A stretch of DNA of 64,000 nt from Poriferisodalis sp965262965 (GCF_965262965.1 NZ_OZ253573.1:2418001-2482000), one strand, 5' to 3'; positions 1-10,454 are shown, counted from the first letter of the stretch. Notes: generated by a model from the letters alone, not told the origin. A program made the numbers and translations.

Positions 1-55
1 CTCAGCCGACGCCTCTGCTTCGCGGGCACAACCCTGACGTTGCGCCCTCAAGGCA

Positions 56-1312
56 TCAGTTGGCGTTCTGGGTGGTCGTGTTGCGGGTGCGGGCGGTGCG
101 TCGTTTGTGCAGGCGGCGAAGGGTCGGCGCAGCGGCGGCGAGGGTCCGATCCGCTGCGGCCAGGACTTTACCTGCGGTGCCGGGGGTCTCGTTGTCGATG
201 AGGTTGCCCATTACTTGCAGGGTGAGGCGGGCGATGGCGTCGGTGCCGACTGCGAGACGCAGGCCCGTGCGCAGGATGCGCGGGTGCCCGATGAGGAACG
301 AGAAACGCCGGCCAGTCCGCAGGAACGCATCGAACTTCTCAGCGACGATGCGGTCGTAGGTGTCGGCGACCATCGCCGGGTCGACTGTGAACAGGTCGGC
401 AGCCAGGATGCCGGTTTCGAGGCCGTAGTCGATGCCCTCGCCGTTCATGGGGTTGATCAGCCCGGCTGCGTCGCCGATGGCGACCCAGCCGGGGCCGTGC
501 CGCTTCGTGGCGCTCATCGGCAGTCGCCAGGCACGTGGGCGTTCCAGGTACGGGCCGAGCTGCCAGCTGTCGACAACCAGGTCGCGGTAGCTGTCGCACA
601 GGCGGTTCAGGTTCAGGCTCGCGAAGCCCTTCATAGTGCTGAGTGCTCCGACGCCGATGTTGACCGTGCCGTCGCCGGCGGGGAACAGCCAGCCGTAGCC
701 GGGCACCGCCGTGCCATCGGCATCGCGCAGTGTCAAGCACGCTTCGAGGTATTCGTCGGCGTGACGGGGCGTCTCGGCGTAGGTGCGGATGGCGAGGCCG
801 AACGGCTCTGTGGGGTCGCGTAACGCGCCGAGCATGCGAGCGGCCTGGCCCTGGGCACCAGCGGCGAGCACAACGAGGTCAGCAGTCCAGCGCTCGCCTC
901 CGGCCGTGACGCCCACGGTGCGACCGTCTTCGATGATGGGAAGCGCCTCGGTACCAAAGCACAGCTCGGCTCCAGCCGCAGCGGCGCCGTCACACAGAGC
1001 GCTGTCCAGTCGGCGTCGCGGCCACACCGCTCCGTACGGGCCGAACTGCCCGTTCGCCGGCCAGTCCAACTCGCGCACGCGCCGCCCGGCGATCATCCGC
1101 AGCCCCGCGATGCGATGGGCTTCGTCGAGCGAAACGCCGAGCTCACCCAGTGCTGCAACCGCGCGCGGCGTCAGGCCGTCGCCGCAGACCTTGTCGCGAC
1201 CCGGAGGCGCCTTCTCGAACGCCGTCACCGCGATACCGGCGCCCGCTGCACGCATGGCCGCCGCCGCACCGGCGGGACCAGCGCCGATCACGATCATGTC
1301 CCGGTGCGGCAC
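56..1312 (-). CDS. Geranylgeranyl reductase family FAD-dependent oxidoreductase
   Basis: A 418-residue flavoprotein of the geranylgeranyl reductase / digeranylgeranylglycerophospholipid reductase group, which saturates isoprenoid chains or oxidises related lipids. The N-terminus carries the FAD dinucleotide-binding motif GAGPAGAAAAM (residues 10-20). The second FAD motif GDAAGLINPMNGEGIDYG lies around residue 275. The early VCGDGLTPRA segment is typical of the family. It ends in a basic tail without membrane segments. It sits 33 bp downstream of the flippase-like gene and probably shares its transcript, so a lipid or quinone substrate is plausible, but the exact substrate cannot be read from the sequence. 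The start could also be the second Met (residue 6). Confidence 0.85.
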   Translation of the reverse strand: MPHRDMIVIGAGPAGAAAAMRAAGAGIAVTAFEKAPPGRDKVCGDGLTPRAVAALGELGVSLDEAHRIAGLRMIAGRRVRELDWPANGQFGPYGAVWPRRRLDSALCDGAAAAGAELCFGTEALPIIEDGRTVGVTAGGERWTADLVVLAAGAQGQAARMLGALRDPTEPFGLAIRTYAETPRHADEYLEACLTLRDADGTAVPGYGWLFPAGDGTVNIGVGALSTMKGFASLNLNRLCDSYRDLVVDSWQLGPYLERPRAWRLPMSATKRHGPGWVAIGDAAGLINPMNGEGIDYGLETGILAADLFTVDPAMVADTYDRIVAEKFDAFLRTGRRFSFLIGHPRILRTGLRLAVGTDAIARLTLQVMGNLIDNETPGTAGKVLAAADRTLAAAAPTLRRLHKRRTARTRNTTTQNAN

Positions 1313-1345
1313 CGCTACAGCCTGCCGGTGCGCACGCCGTATCGC

Positions 1346-2362
1346 TCAGCCAGCGACGTCGGCCGCGGTCGTCGGTCTGGCTCGACCCGCTGCAGCGGCG
1401 ATGGGCAACAACACGAGCTCGTGGGCGAATTCCAGCACCCGCACGGCGATGGCGAACGCGGCTGCGTCGCCGATGCCGAAGCGGTCGGCCAGCAGGGCCG
1501 CTACCACGACTTCCCGCACGCCAAGACCCGCCGGTGTGATGCCGACCATGCCGACCGCCACTCCGGCCGCCGTTGCGCCGGCGACCAGCCAGACATCGCC
1601 GGTACCGGCTCCCACCACGGCAAGGGCCAGCAGCACCGTTGCCACGAGCCGAAACACGACCGAGGAGCCGTACACCAACGTCGCGTGCCAGACCGTCGAC
1701 CGTTGCGCACTGAGCGCGTCGGGAGGGATGCGGTCAGCTACCCGACGCAGGAGCACCACACGGCGCATACAGCGATCGATGCGCCGCCACCACGAACTGG
1801 CCCCCGCGAGCGTCCACGGCAGCGTCACCAAGCCCACCGCCGCGCCGGCGCCGATCACGATGCGCACAAGCCAGCCGCCGGCGGTGCCCAGCCAGTCACT
1901 TGGCGCCCACAGCGCTGCGAACACGGCGGCCCAACCGACGAGCGTGGCGGTTTCGACCACAACTGAGGCTCCTGCGGCAGCCCGGTTGACGCCCAACGGG
2001 GCGGCCAAGGAGGCACGGGCAGCGATGGGCACCAAGCCAGTGGGCAGGTAGCGGGTGGCTTGCGACAACATCCAGATGCGAAGCGCGGGCTGACACGCCA
2101 GCGGTGTGCCGTAGCCGCCGATCAGCTTGCGCCACGCGGCTGCCAGCAGCAGCGTCGCCGAGAACGACATAGCGACCGCCCCGATCAGCCAGCCAGCTTC
2201 GACGTTCAGGTCGATCTGACGCAGGTCGTCCCAGTTCCGAACGGCCAGCCAGATGATCACGGCCGCGGTCGCCAGTCCGAGCGTCCACCTCACGGCGATG
2301 CCGACCCACCGCTGCGTGCCGGTGCCGCCTCCGATGCCACCCGAGGGGCGTCCCGTTGGCAT
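1346..2362 (-). CDS. Lysylphosphatidylglycerol synthase TM region / flippase-like membrane protein
   Basis: An integral membrane protein of about 338 residues with roughly eight hydrophobic segments, matching the flippase-like domain family (UPF0104 / transmembrane part of lysyl-PG synthase). Members without the soluble aminoacyl-transfer domain, like this one, are thought to handle lipid or polyprenyl-linked substrates. The frame stays open upstream to 2689, but that stretch is low-complexity and overlaps a plus-strand gene. I therefore place the start at the Met at 2362, shortly before the first membrane helix (WTLGLATAAVIIWLAV). The reductase gene follows 33 bp downstream, suggesting one operon. 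The substrate is unknown. Confidence 0.8.
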   Translation of the reverse strand: MPTGRPSGGIGGGTGTQRWVGIAVRWTLGLATAAVIIWLAVRNWDDLRQIDLNVEAGWLIGAVAMSFSATLLLAAAWRKLIGGYGTPLACQPALRIWMLSQATRYLPTGLVPIAARASLAAPLGVNRAAAGASVVVETATLVGWAAVFAALWAPSDWLGTAGGWLVRIVIGAGAAVGLVTLPWTLAGASSWWRRIDRCMRRVVLLRRVADRIPPDALSAQRSTVWHATLVYGSSVVFRLVATVLLALAVVGAGTGDVWLVAGATAAGVAVGMVGITPAGLGVREVVVAALLADRFGIGDAAAFAIAVRVLEFAHELVLLPIAAAAGRARPTTAADVAG

Positions 2363-2495
2363 CCGGCCGAGCGTACCGGCGCTCCCGGGAACCAGCCGAA
2401 GCTCCGCCAGGAAGGCTCCCAGCCAGGTCCGCTGCGAGACTGGGGCGATGCGACCTGTGCCGGCGAAGCCGCCTGCGGAATTGCCGGCTCTAAAT

Positions 2496-2789
2496 GTGGA
2501 CAAACGGGGACTCTTCGGCAAGTTCGTTGCGTGGGTTCTCAGCGGCGCAGTTGTGTGGTTCTCCTCGAATGTCGTTGTGTGGATGGGCCTCATCGGGGAC
2601 TGGGACGACCCGCATCCGCCGAACCCGATTGCCGCATGGTCAGTGGCCGTGATTTCCATGGCGGCGATCACGTTGATCGCCAGGAGCATGCGGTTGCGCG
2701 CGGTGCTCTACACCGCATTCGCGATGCTTCCCGTGCAACTCGTGTGGTGGGGACTGTTTGTGATCCCCAACGCAGGTATCGCGAACTGA
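2496..2789 (+). CDS. Small membrane protein, hypothetical
   Basis: A short protein of about 97 residues starting at GTG (VDKRGLFGKF). It has three clear hydrophobic helices: FVAWVLSGAVVWFSSNVVVW, AAWSVAVISMAAITLIA, and a C-terminal one around LYTAFAMLPVQLVWWGLFVI. The longer upstream frame (from 2253) is antisense to the flippase gene and not protein-like, so the GTG at 2496 is preferred. The helix pattern argues that it is real. It is divergent from the flippase gene and convergent with the next small gene. No family recognised. Confidence 0.6.
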   Translation: MDKRGLFGKFVAWVLSGAVVWFSSNVVVWMGLIGDWDDPHPPNPIAAWSVAVISMAAITLIARSMRLRAVLYTAFAMLPVQLVWWGLFVIPNAGIAN

Positions 2790-2793
2790 GGAA

Positions 2794-3087
2794 TCAGCCG
2801 CCCGCGCTCACCCCTACCGATGTACGGCGAGCGTCCTGCAGTAGCGCATGGGACAGAGCGGCCACGAGTCGTTCATCGGCCCAGCCGGTCTCGGTCGCCT
2901 GAGCGACGAGATCAGCAGCCTCAAGCGTCAGTGGCGATCTGTCGCCATTGATGATCATGATCGTCAGGTCCGCTTGAAGCGCATACGGCTCCGCCGCGCC
3001 ATCCTCGAGCCACTCCCCTACGACATCCCGTGCGTCGCCGTCTGGCGCTTTGCGTGTTCGCCGTCCATGTTGCGAAGGCCCGCTCAC
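2794..3087 (-). CDS. Hypothetical small acidic protein
   Basis: A 97-residue frame, acidic and amphipathic in its second half (LTLEAADLVAQATE, DERLVAALSHALLQD), consistent with a small helical cytosolic protein. The first ~20 residues are basic and low-complexity, so the true start may lie further in. It ends 5 bp from the convergent plus-strand membrane protein gene. No family recognised. Confidence 0.45.
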   Translation of the reverse strand: MSGPSQHGRRTRKAPDGDARDVVGEWLEDGAAEPYALQADLTIMIINGDRSPLTLEAADLVAQATETGWADERLVAALSHALLQDARRTSVGVSAGG

Positions 3088-3189
3088 AGGTCACACGGTA
3101 TCGCCGTCGCCGGCGATGACAGGCCGATATTCGCTTTGTGAGCGTTCACCGCGCCGCCGGGCCGGCGGGAACCTTGCGAGACTGGGGCG

Positions 3190-4356
3190 GTGCGTGTGGT
3201 GCTGGTGGCTCCTGGGTTTCCGACGTCGCTTGATGATCACCACAAGCCGTTCTTGGCGGACCACGCCAACGCGCTCGCCGACGCCGGCGCAGACGTCACC
3301 GTTGTGTGCCCTGCTCACCCTGACGCACCGGCCCGTCACCATGTCGGCAACGTGGATGTCGTGCGCGTCCGCTTCGGCCCCCGCGCCGTCGAGGCGCTCG
3401 TCGCCAAGGGCGAGAGCTACCGGGTCCTCGCAGGCCTGTCTGCGCTCTGGGTGATTCCAATGATCGCCGCGCTGTGGCGCGAGACCGTCCGCCAGCTTGG
3501 CCGACGCGCTGGCCCCGATGGCCCATGCGTCGCTCACGGCCACTGGTGGTTTCCCTGCGGCCTCGTTGCCGTCGCGGCAGCGCCCTTTGTGCGTCGGGCC
3601 ACCGGTGTCGTGCACGTCCACGGCTCCGACGCGGCAGTCACTACGAACCCCGTGCACCGCTGGTTGGCCCGTCGAGTCCTGTTGCGCGCCGACGCCGTCG
3701 CCACCGTCTCCGACGATCTCGCAGCGTGGGCCAGCTCGCTGACGAGCCGCGCCAAACCGGGCCCCCGCATCGAATGCGTTTCCATGCCCGTCGGCGTTCA
3801 TCGCTTTGAAGATCTCGGCCCGCCGCCACCCGACGGTCCCGTCGTCGGCGTCGGACGCCTCATGGCTGAAAAGGGTTTCGACATCCTCATCGAAGCTGTC
3901 GCCACCCTGCCCGCGACCGAACGGCCCGACGTTGTCCTCGTCGGCGACGGCCCCGACCGATCAACGCTCGCCGCCCTTGCCGTCCGCCGCGACGTCACCG
4001 TGCACTTCACCGGCGCACTCGCACCCGCCGAAGTGGCCAACTGGTACCGCGCCGCCCGAGTCGTGTGCGTCCCGAGCCGCCGCGAAGGCTTCGGCATGGT
4101 CACAGCCGAAGCCCTGCTCGCCAAGCGCCCAGTCGTAGCCACCGCAGTCGGCGGAGCGCCCACCCTCGTCACCGACAGCAGCACCGGCCACCTCGTGCCC
4201 CCCAACGACATCGACGGTCTCGCCCGCGGCCTCGCAGACGCACTCGCGCGCACCAACGTCGACGCTGTCTGCGACCGAAGCGTCGCCGGGGCCCTCGGGG
4301 CCCTCGCCCCACAAGCCCACGCGAGTGCACTACTCCAGCTCTACGCCTCACTGTGA
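3190..4356 (+). CDS. Glycosyltransferase family 4 (GT-B fold)
   Basis: A 388-residue GT-B retaining glycosyltransferase. The N-terminal acceptor domain starts with MRVVLVAPGFPTSLDDHHK. The C-terminal donor domain has GVGRLMAEKGFDILIEA followed by VLVGDGPDR. The family's EX7E-type site reads as PSRREGFGMVTAEAL, then AVGGAPTLVTDSSTGHLVPP. It starts at GTG 3190 and stands alone in its orientation. It may act in cell-wall, lipid or exopolysaccharide glycosylation; donor and acceptor cannot be assigned. Confidence 0.88.
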   Translation: MRVVLVAPGFPTSLDDHHKPFLADHANALADAGADVTVVCPAHPDAPARHHVGNVDVVRVRFGPRAVEALVAKGESYRVLAGLSALWVIPMIAALWRETVRQLGRRAGPDGPCVAHGHWWFPCGLVAVAAAPFVRRATGVVHVHGSDAAVTTNPVHRWLARRVLLRADAVATVSDDLAAWASSLTSRAKPGPRIECVSMPVGVHRFEDLGPPPPDGPVVGVGRLMAEKGFDILIEAVATLPATERPDVVLVGDGPDRSTLAALAVRRDVTVHFTGALAPAEVANWYRAARVVCVPSRREGFGMVTAEALLAKRPVVATAVGGAPTLVTDSSTGHLVPPNDIDGLARGLADALARTNVDAVCDRSVAGALGALAPQAHASALLQLYASL

Positions 4357-4458
4357 ACCTCACCGGGTTTCACGCAGGCAGTGGGGAGCCTTCGGTTCGG
4401 TGAAGGCGGCGGTATTCGGCTGAGCGAACCGAGCATGCGGTGTGCATGTTGGCTGCGC

Positions 4459-4545
4459 TCAGCGGGGCGTGACGACGTTGACACCGCGCAGGTCTGCGAA
4501 GCCGGTTGCGTCAGCGGTGACCACGGTGCGGTTCGTGGAGCCCAC
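4459..4545 (-). pseudogene. C-terminal remnant of a VapC-like PIN domain protein
   Basis: Directly downstream of sucD, a different minus-strand frame reads VGSTNRTVVTADATGFADLR and then GVNVVTPR before a TGA (4459-4461). The pattern T-x-D-x-x-G-F-x-D-L-x-G-V resembles the last strand and helix of VapC-type PIN ribonucleases. Nothing upstream continues the domain, because sucD occupies the DNA. This looks like a 3' scar of a lost toxin gene. The match is by eye and short. The rest of 4357-4555 holds nothing I can name. Confidence 0.35.
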
Positions 4546-4555
4546 GCGGACCGGC

Positions 4556-5440
4556 TTACAGCGCGGCGACGATCTCCGCCATCAGCTCGCCAGCCTCGGT
4601 GGGATTGAGCCCCACACGAACGCCCGCGTCGCGCAGCGCTTCCATCTTGGCCGCAGCTGTGCCCTTGCCCCCCGAGACGATGGCGCCGGCGTGGCCCATC
4701 TTCTTGCCTGCGGGCGCAGTCACACCGGCGATGTAGCTCGATACCGGCTTGGACATGTGGTTCTTGATGAACTCGGCCGCTTCTTCCTCAGCCGAGCCGC
4801 CGATCTCGCCGATCATCATGACGGCCTTGGTGTCGGGGTCGGCCTCGAACGCTTCGAGGCAGTCAATGAATGACGTGCCCGGCACCGGATCGCCGCCGAT
4901 GCCGACGCAGGTGGTGACGCCGATGTCCTTCTGCTGCAGCTCGTACAGCGCCTGGTACGTCAGCGTGCCCGAGCGGCTGACGATGCCGACCGGTCCGCCC
5001 GGCTTGGCGATGTGACCCGCGGTGATGCCGATGTTGCACTCCCCTGGCGTGATGATGCCCGGGCAGTTCGGCCCCAGCAGCTGCACATGGGGATAGTCGC
5101 GCTTCAGCATGTTGAAAAAGCGCGCCTCGTCGTGCGCCGGAACGCCCTCGGTGATGCAGGCCACGAACTCGATGCCGGCTTCCGCAGCGTCCATCACGGC
5201 GGAGAAGACGCCGGGCGCGGGGATGAAGATGCACGAGGCGTTGGCGCCAGTCGCCGCGACCGCCTCGGTGCAGTTGGCGAACACCGGGACGCCTTCCACA
5301 TCGGTGCCGGCCTTGCGCGGGTTGGTGCCCGCGACGACGTCGGTTCCGTAGTCCCGGTTCAGCATGCCGTAGTACCGGCCCTGGGAACCGGTGAGGCCTT
5401 GGTAGACGACCTTGGTGTCCTTGTTGACGAAAACGCTCAC
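4556..5440 (-). CDS. sucD: Succinyl-CoA synthetase alpha subunit
   Basis: ADP-forming succinate-CoA ligase alpha chain (294 residues), the TCA-cycle enzyme converting succinyl-CoA to succinate with nucleotide formation. It has an N-terminal CoA-binding Rossmann domain (LTGSQGRYYG, GTNPRKAG) and a C-terminal ligase domain with the phosphorylated His in GHAGAIVSGGKG. I start it at GTG 5440 (VSVFVNKDTKV), which has GGAG at a good distance upstream. The longer frame to 5476 has no family similarity. It lies 82 bp downstream of sucC, and that gap contains a duplicated copy of this start region. Confidence 0.95.
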   Translation of the reverse strand: MSVFVNKDTKVVYQGLTGSQGRYYGMLNRDYGTDVVAGTNPRKAGTDVEGVPVFANCTEAVAATGANASCIFIPAPGVFSAVMDAAEAGIEFVACITEGVPAHDEARFFNMLKRDYPHVQLLGPNCPGIITPGECNIGITAGHIAKPGGPVGIVSRSGTLTYQALYELQQKDIGVTTCVGIGGDPVPGTSFIDCLEAFEADPDTKAVMMIGEIGGSAEEEAAEFIKNHMSKPVSSYIAGVTAPAGKKMGHAGAIVSGGKGTAAAKMEALRDAGVRVGLNPTEAGELMAEIVAAL

Positions 5441-5524
5441 GTCACGCTCCTGCAGCGGCCGAGTCGACCGCACCACGATGAGTTGAAAGACCGGCCCTGC
5501 GGGGAACGCTCACGTCACGCTCCT
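5432..5524. repeat. Duplicated sucD translation-initiation region between sucC and sucD
   Basis: Two identical 20-bp copies lie at 5432-5451 and 5505-5524, 73 bp apart. On the coding strand each holds AGGAGCGTGACGTGAGCGTT, which is the Shine-Dalgarno and GTG start of sucD. The upstream copy begins at the sucC stop codon. It opens a 23-codon frame (VSVPRRAGLS...) whose TGA lies one base before the real sucD GTG. It could therefore act as a coupling leader, or simply be a neutral duplication. Confidence 0.75.
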
Positions 5525-6683
5525 ACGACTTCGCCGCGGCCAGCGCGACGGCTCGACGGGCGGCGTCGAGCATGGTCGGTTCCATCATCAGCTTGTCGTT
5601 GAGATGCGGGGCCAGGATCTCGCGGCCCTCAGCGGCATTGGTGCCGTCGAGCCGCAGCACGATCGGCGCCTCGATGTCGACCGCCTCCAGCGCGCCGATG
5701 ATGCCGTTGGCCACTTCCTCGCCGCGGGTGATGCCGCCGAAGATGTTGATGAAGATGGCCCGCACGTCGGGATCGTTGTTGATCACCTCGAGTGCGTTGG
5801 CCATCACCTGGGCATTGGCGCCGCCGCCGATGTCGAGGAAGTTGGCCGGGCGCCCGCCCACCTGATTCACCACATCCACCGTGCTCATGGCAAGCCCGGC
5901 ACCGTTGGCGATCACGCCGACCGAGCCTTCGAGGCCGACGTACTGCAGCCCCTTGGCGTGGGCGGCTTCCTCGCGCTCGTCGCGCGGCTGCGTCTCGTCG
6001 TACTGCGCATAGTCGGCGTGACGGAACACGGCGTTCGAGTCCAGCGTCACCTTGGCGTCAAGCACATGCACACGGTTGTCCGGAGTGAGGATGAGCGGGT
6101 TGATCTCGACGAGGTCGGCATCGCCTTCGGTGTAGGCCACGTAGAGCTTCAACAACATGCCGACGGCCTGGTCGGTGGCGACAGGGTTCAAGTGGGCGCC
6201 CTCGACCCAGGCCCGGGCATCGGCTTCGGTGAGACCGACCGCGGGGTCGACCCATACCTTGCTGATGGCGTCGGGGTTCTCGGCTGCGACCGCCTCGATC
6301 TCGACGCCGCCCTCCGCCGACAGCATCCCGAGGTGCTTCTTGGCTGAGCGATCCAACGTGAAGCTGGCGTAGTACTCCTCGGCGATGTCCGACGCTTTCT
6401 CGATCCACAGTCGAGCGACCACATGGCCGTTGATGTCGAGTCCCAGGATGTTGTCGGCGTGGGTGCGCACGTCGTCGATCGTCGCTGCGAACTTGACGCC
6501 GCCGGCCTTGCCGCGACCGCCGGTATGCACCTGCGCCTTGACCATGACAGGCGTACCCAAGCGCTGCGCAGCAGCCACCGCCTCGTCGACGGAGAAGGCG
6601 ACGTCGCCGTCAGAAACCGGCAGGCCGTAGCTCGCGAAGAACTGCTTCCCTTGGTATTCGAAGAGATCCACGGCCGGGAGCAT
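5523..6683 (-). CDS. sucC: Succinyl-CoA synthetase beta subunit
   Basis: Beta chain of succinyl-CoA synthetase (386 residues), with the nucleotide-binding ATP-grasp domain and the succinate-side ligase domain. Family marks are DLFEYQGKQFF at the N-terminus, VMVKAQVHTGGRGKAGGVK (ATP-grasp loop), LVEINPLIL, and the C-terminal phosphate loop around NIFGGITRGEEVANG. It is usual length. The start may be the ATG at 6683 or the GTG four codons later. It forms an operon with sucD; the two subunits work together in the TCA cycle. Confidence 0.95.
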   Translation of the reverse strand: MLPAVDLFEYQGKQFFASYGLPVSDGDVAFSVDEAVAAAQRLGTPVMVKAQVHTGGRGKAGGVKFAATIDDVRTHADNILGLDINGHVVARLWIEKASDIAEEYYASFTLDRSAKKHLGMLSAEGGVEIEAVAAENPDAISKVWVDPAVGLTEADARAWVEGAHLNPVATDQAVGMLLKLYVAYTEGDADLVEINPLILTPDNRVHVLDAKVTLDSNAVFRHADYAQYDETQPRDEREEAAHAKGLQYVGLEGSVGVIANGAGLAMSTVDVVNQVGGRPANFLDIGGGANAQVMANALEVINNDPDVRAIFINIFGGITRGEEVANGIIGALEAVDIEAPIVLRLDGTNAAEGREILAPHLNDKLMMEPTMLDAARRAVALAAAKS

Positions 6684-6724
6684 ACGGTGCTGCCCCCGCC
6701 CGGCGCTGTGGCGTCAGTGCGCTG

Positions 6725-9079
6725 TCAGGACCCCAGGCGTTTCAAGCCGGCGATGCTTGCGGCGAAGGTCTTCGTGCCGAGATTGGAGAAGTGCACGGTG
6801 ACCTCCCAATCGTCGGCGTCGGGGCGCAGACTCTGGACAACCCCGGCGCCAAACGTGGGATGCGCCACGTCGTCGCCGATGCTGAAACCGACCGAGTCCG
6901 CAGACGCCGTTTCGGCCATCCGGGCAGCCACTCGGCGACGCGCCTGCTCGCGGCGCGCCTCACGCCCTTTCGCGGCCGGGCCGTCGTGCTCGCTCGCCTT
7001 CTGCGGTTCGGTGCGTCGACTGGACGTCTCCGTATCGCTGATCTGGTTGTATTCGCTGCGTTCGCTGGGCCGGCCCCAGTCGCTGGTGACCGGGCGCCAC
7101 GAGCTGCGGTAGCGGCCGACGTCGGGTGAGCGGTCATCGAGCAGCGACTCGGGGATCTCGCCGAGGAACCGGCTCGGCGGGTTGTAGCTGGTGACGCCGT
7201 GGAGCATGCGGCTCCATGCGTGTGTCAGGTACAGCCGCTTGCGGGCGCGGGTGATGCCGACGTAGGCGAGCCGGCGTTCTTCTTCAAGATCGTCAGGTTC
7301 GGTCATCGAACGTGAGTGCGGGAACACGCCGTCCTCAAAGCCGGTCACGAACACCACGTCGAACTCGAGCCCTTTGGCGGCGTGCAGGGTCATGAGCGCC
7401 ACCTGCGAGGCGTCGGTCATCTCGTCGACATCGCTGACCAGCGACACCTGCTCCAAGAACTCGTCGCACGACTCGAAATCGGCGGCGCTGCCAACGAGCT
7501 CTTCGAGGTTCTCCCGTCGGCCTTCGGCTTCGATGGAGCCGTCGTCCGTCAGCTCCTGGAGGTAGCCCGAGCCCTCCAGCGCCGACTCCAGGACCGCTGC
7601 GGGTCCATCAGGTACGCACGCGGCCGCCCGGTCCATCAATTCGCGGAAACGCAGCAGGCCGCCGCGGGCCGCGCCGCGCACATCTGCGTCGTCGAGACGG
7701 TCGAGCACGTCGACCAGCGACACGCCATCGCGGGCTGCCAGTGCGTCGAGCTTCGCAATGCTTCGATCCCCGACGCCGCGCGTCGGCAGGTTCACGACTC
7801 GTTTCAGCGACACCTCATCGGCAGGGTTCACTGCCGCGCGCAGGAACGCCAGCGCATCCTTGATCTCGCGTCGGTCATAGAAGCGGGTTCCGCCGATGAT
7901 CTGGTACGGCACATCGTTGGCGACCAGTTCTTCCTCGATGACCCGGGCCTGAGCATTGGAGCGGTAGAACACGGCGGCGTCGCTCCAGTCGATGCTGCCC
8001 TCGCCCTGCATTCGCCGAATCTCCGAGCACACGAAGCGGGCTTCGTCGGCCTCATCGGCGCCGCGGTAGCGAATCGGACGGGTGCCGCCCTCCCGATCGG
8101 TCCACAACTTCTTGGCCGGCCGGCCCAGGTTGTTGCGGATCACCGCGTTGGCAGCGTCGAGGATGGACTGGCTCGAGCGGTAGTTCTGGTCGAGCACGTA
8201 CGTCGAGCTGTTGGCGAACTCGCCCCCGAATTCGAGGATGTTGGTGATGTCCGCGCCTCGGAAGGCGTAGATGGACTGATCGGAGTCGCCGACGACGAAC
8301 ACGTTCCGGGGCGGACCCGAGAGCAGGCCGACCAAGCGCACCTGTGCCAGATTCGTGTCCTGGTACTCGTCGACAAGGATGTGGGAGAAGCGCTGCTGGT
8401 ACTGCTCGGCCACGTCGGGATGCTTCCGCAGCAGCTCAACACCGATCATCAGCAGATCGTCGAAGTCCATGGCGCCCGCTCGTTGCAGCCGCTTCTGGTA
8501 CTCCGAGTAGATGCGGCCGATCGCTTTGGCGTACGGACCGCCGCCGTCGGGCACCTCTGCCAACTCAGCGGCTTGCACCGGAGAGATCAGGCGGTTCTTC
8601 ATGGTCGAGATCGCCGCGTGGACGGCTCGGTCAGCGAAGCGCTTCGGGTCGAGATCGAGATCTCGCACGACGTAACGGGTGAGGCGCCGGGCGTCGGCCT
8701 GGTCGTAGATGCTGTAGGTGCGGGGGTAGCCCAGGACGTCGGCGTGGTCTCGCAGGATGCGGGCGCACGCGCTGTGAAACGTGGAGATCCACATCCGTTC
8801 GGCGACAGGGCCGATGAGGCTGCCGATGCGGTGCCGCATCTCCTGCGCGGCCTTGTTGGTGAACGTGATCGCGAGGAGGCCGAACGGGCTGGTGCCCCGG
8901 TGGTGCACAAGGTGCGCGATGCGGTGAGAGAGCACCCGTGTCTTGCCCGAGCCGGCCCCGGCCACCACGAGGGCCGGGCCCTCGCCGTGCAGCACCGCGG
9001 CACGCTGGCCGGCGTTCAGCGGAGCGAGGATCGGGTCGTCTCGCTCACCCGTCGGGGCGGCAGCCGCACTCATTCGCAC
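6725..9079 (-). CDS. pcrA: ATP-dependent DNA helicase, UvrD/PcrA type
   Basis: A superfamily 1A 3'-5' helicase (784 residues) for nucleotide-excision and recombination-linked repair. Motifs in order: Q-motif LNAGQRAAV, Walker A GAGSGKTRVL (residues 41-50), Walker B/motif II VDEYQDTN, motif III VGDSDQSIYAFRGA, motif IV LDQNYRSSQSI, motif V LMTLHAAKGLEFDVVF, motif VI RRLAYVGITRARKRLYL. The C-terminus ends in the Tudor-like tail (VAHPTFGAGVVQSL...VHFSNLGTKTF) that binds RNA polymerase in PcrA. Full length. It lies between argJ and sucC, as is common in actinobacteria. Confidence 0.95.
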   Translation of the reverse strand: MRMSAAAAPTGERDDPILAPLNAGQRAAVLHGEGPALVVAGAGSGKTRVLSHRIAHLVHHRGTSPFGLLAITFTNKAAQEMRHRIGSLIGPVAERMWISTFHSACARILRDHADVLGYPRTYSIYDQADARRLTRYVVRDLDLDPKRFADRAVHAAISTMKNRLISPVQAAELAEVPDGGGPYAKAIGRIYSEYQKRLQRAGAMDFDDLLMIGVELLRKHPDVAEQYQQRFSHILVDEYQDTNLAQVRLVGLLSGPPRNVFVVGDSDQSIYAFRGADITNILEFGGEFANSSTYVLDQNYRSSQSILDAANAVIRNNLGRPAKKLWTDREGGTRPIRYRGADEADEARFVCSEIRRMQGEGSIDWSDAAVFYRSNAQARVIEEELVANDVPYQIIGGTRFYDRREIKDALAFLRAAVNPADEVSLKRVVNLPTRGVGDRSIAKLDALAARDGVSLVDVLDRLDDADVRGAARGGLLRFRELMDRAAACVPDGPAAVLESALEGSGYLQELTDDGSIEAEGRRENLEELVGSAADFESCDEFLEQVSLVSDVDEMTDASQVALMTLHAAKGLEFDVVFVTGFEDGVFPHSRSMTEPDDLEEERRLAYVGITRARKRLYLTHAWSRMLHGVTSYNPPSRFLGEIPESLLDDRSPDVGRYRSSWRPVTSDWGRPSERSEYNQISDTETSSRRTEPQKASEHDGPAAKGREARREQARRRVAARMAETASADSVGFSIGDDVAHPTFGAGVVQSLRPDADDWEVTVHFSNLGTKTFAASIAGLKRLGS

Positions 9080-9101
9080 CCCGCAGACCGAAGCGGCTGG
9101 C

Positions 9102-10307
<1,206 letters not shown>

Positions 10308-10437
10308 GATGATTCCTCGACGCACACTTCGGGGCGGCACGGCCGCAACTGTGGGGCCAAGGTAGTTCCGGTCGCTCCGCGAGCCTCCGTCAATTCAGCC
10401 AGTCCAGTCAGTCAAGTGAGTCAGCCCGGTCCAGGCA

Positions 10438-10454
10438 ACCGGTCCACGTGACCG
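10438..10454. terminator. Hairpin downstream of the cupin gene
   Basis: CCGGTC, a 5-nt loop and GACCGG form a six-pair stem just past the cupin stop codon and upstream of argJ on the minus strand. There is no clear T-run. A terminator or RNA-processing hairpin is plausible. Confidence 0.35.
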
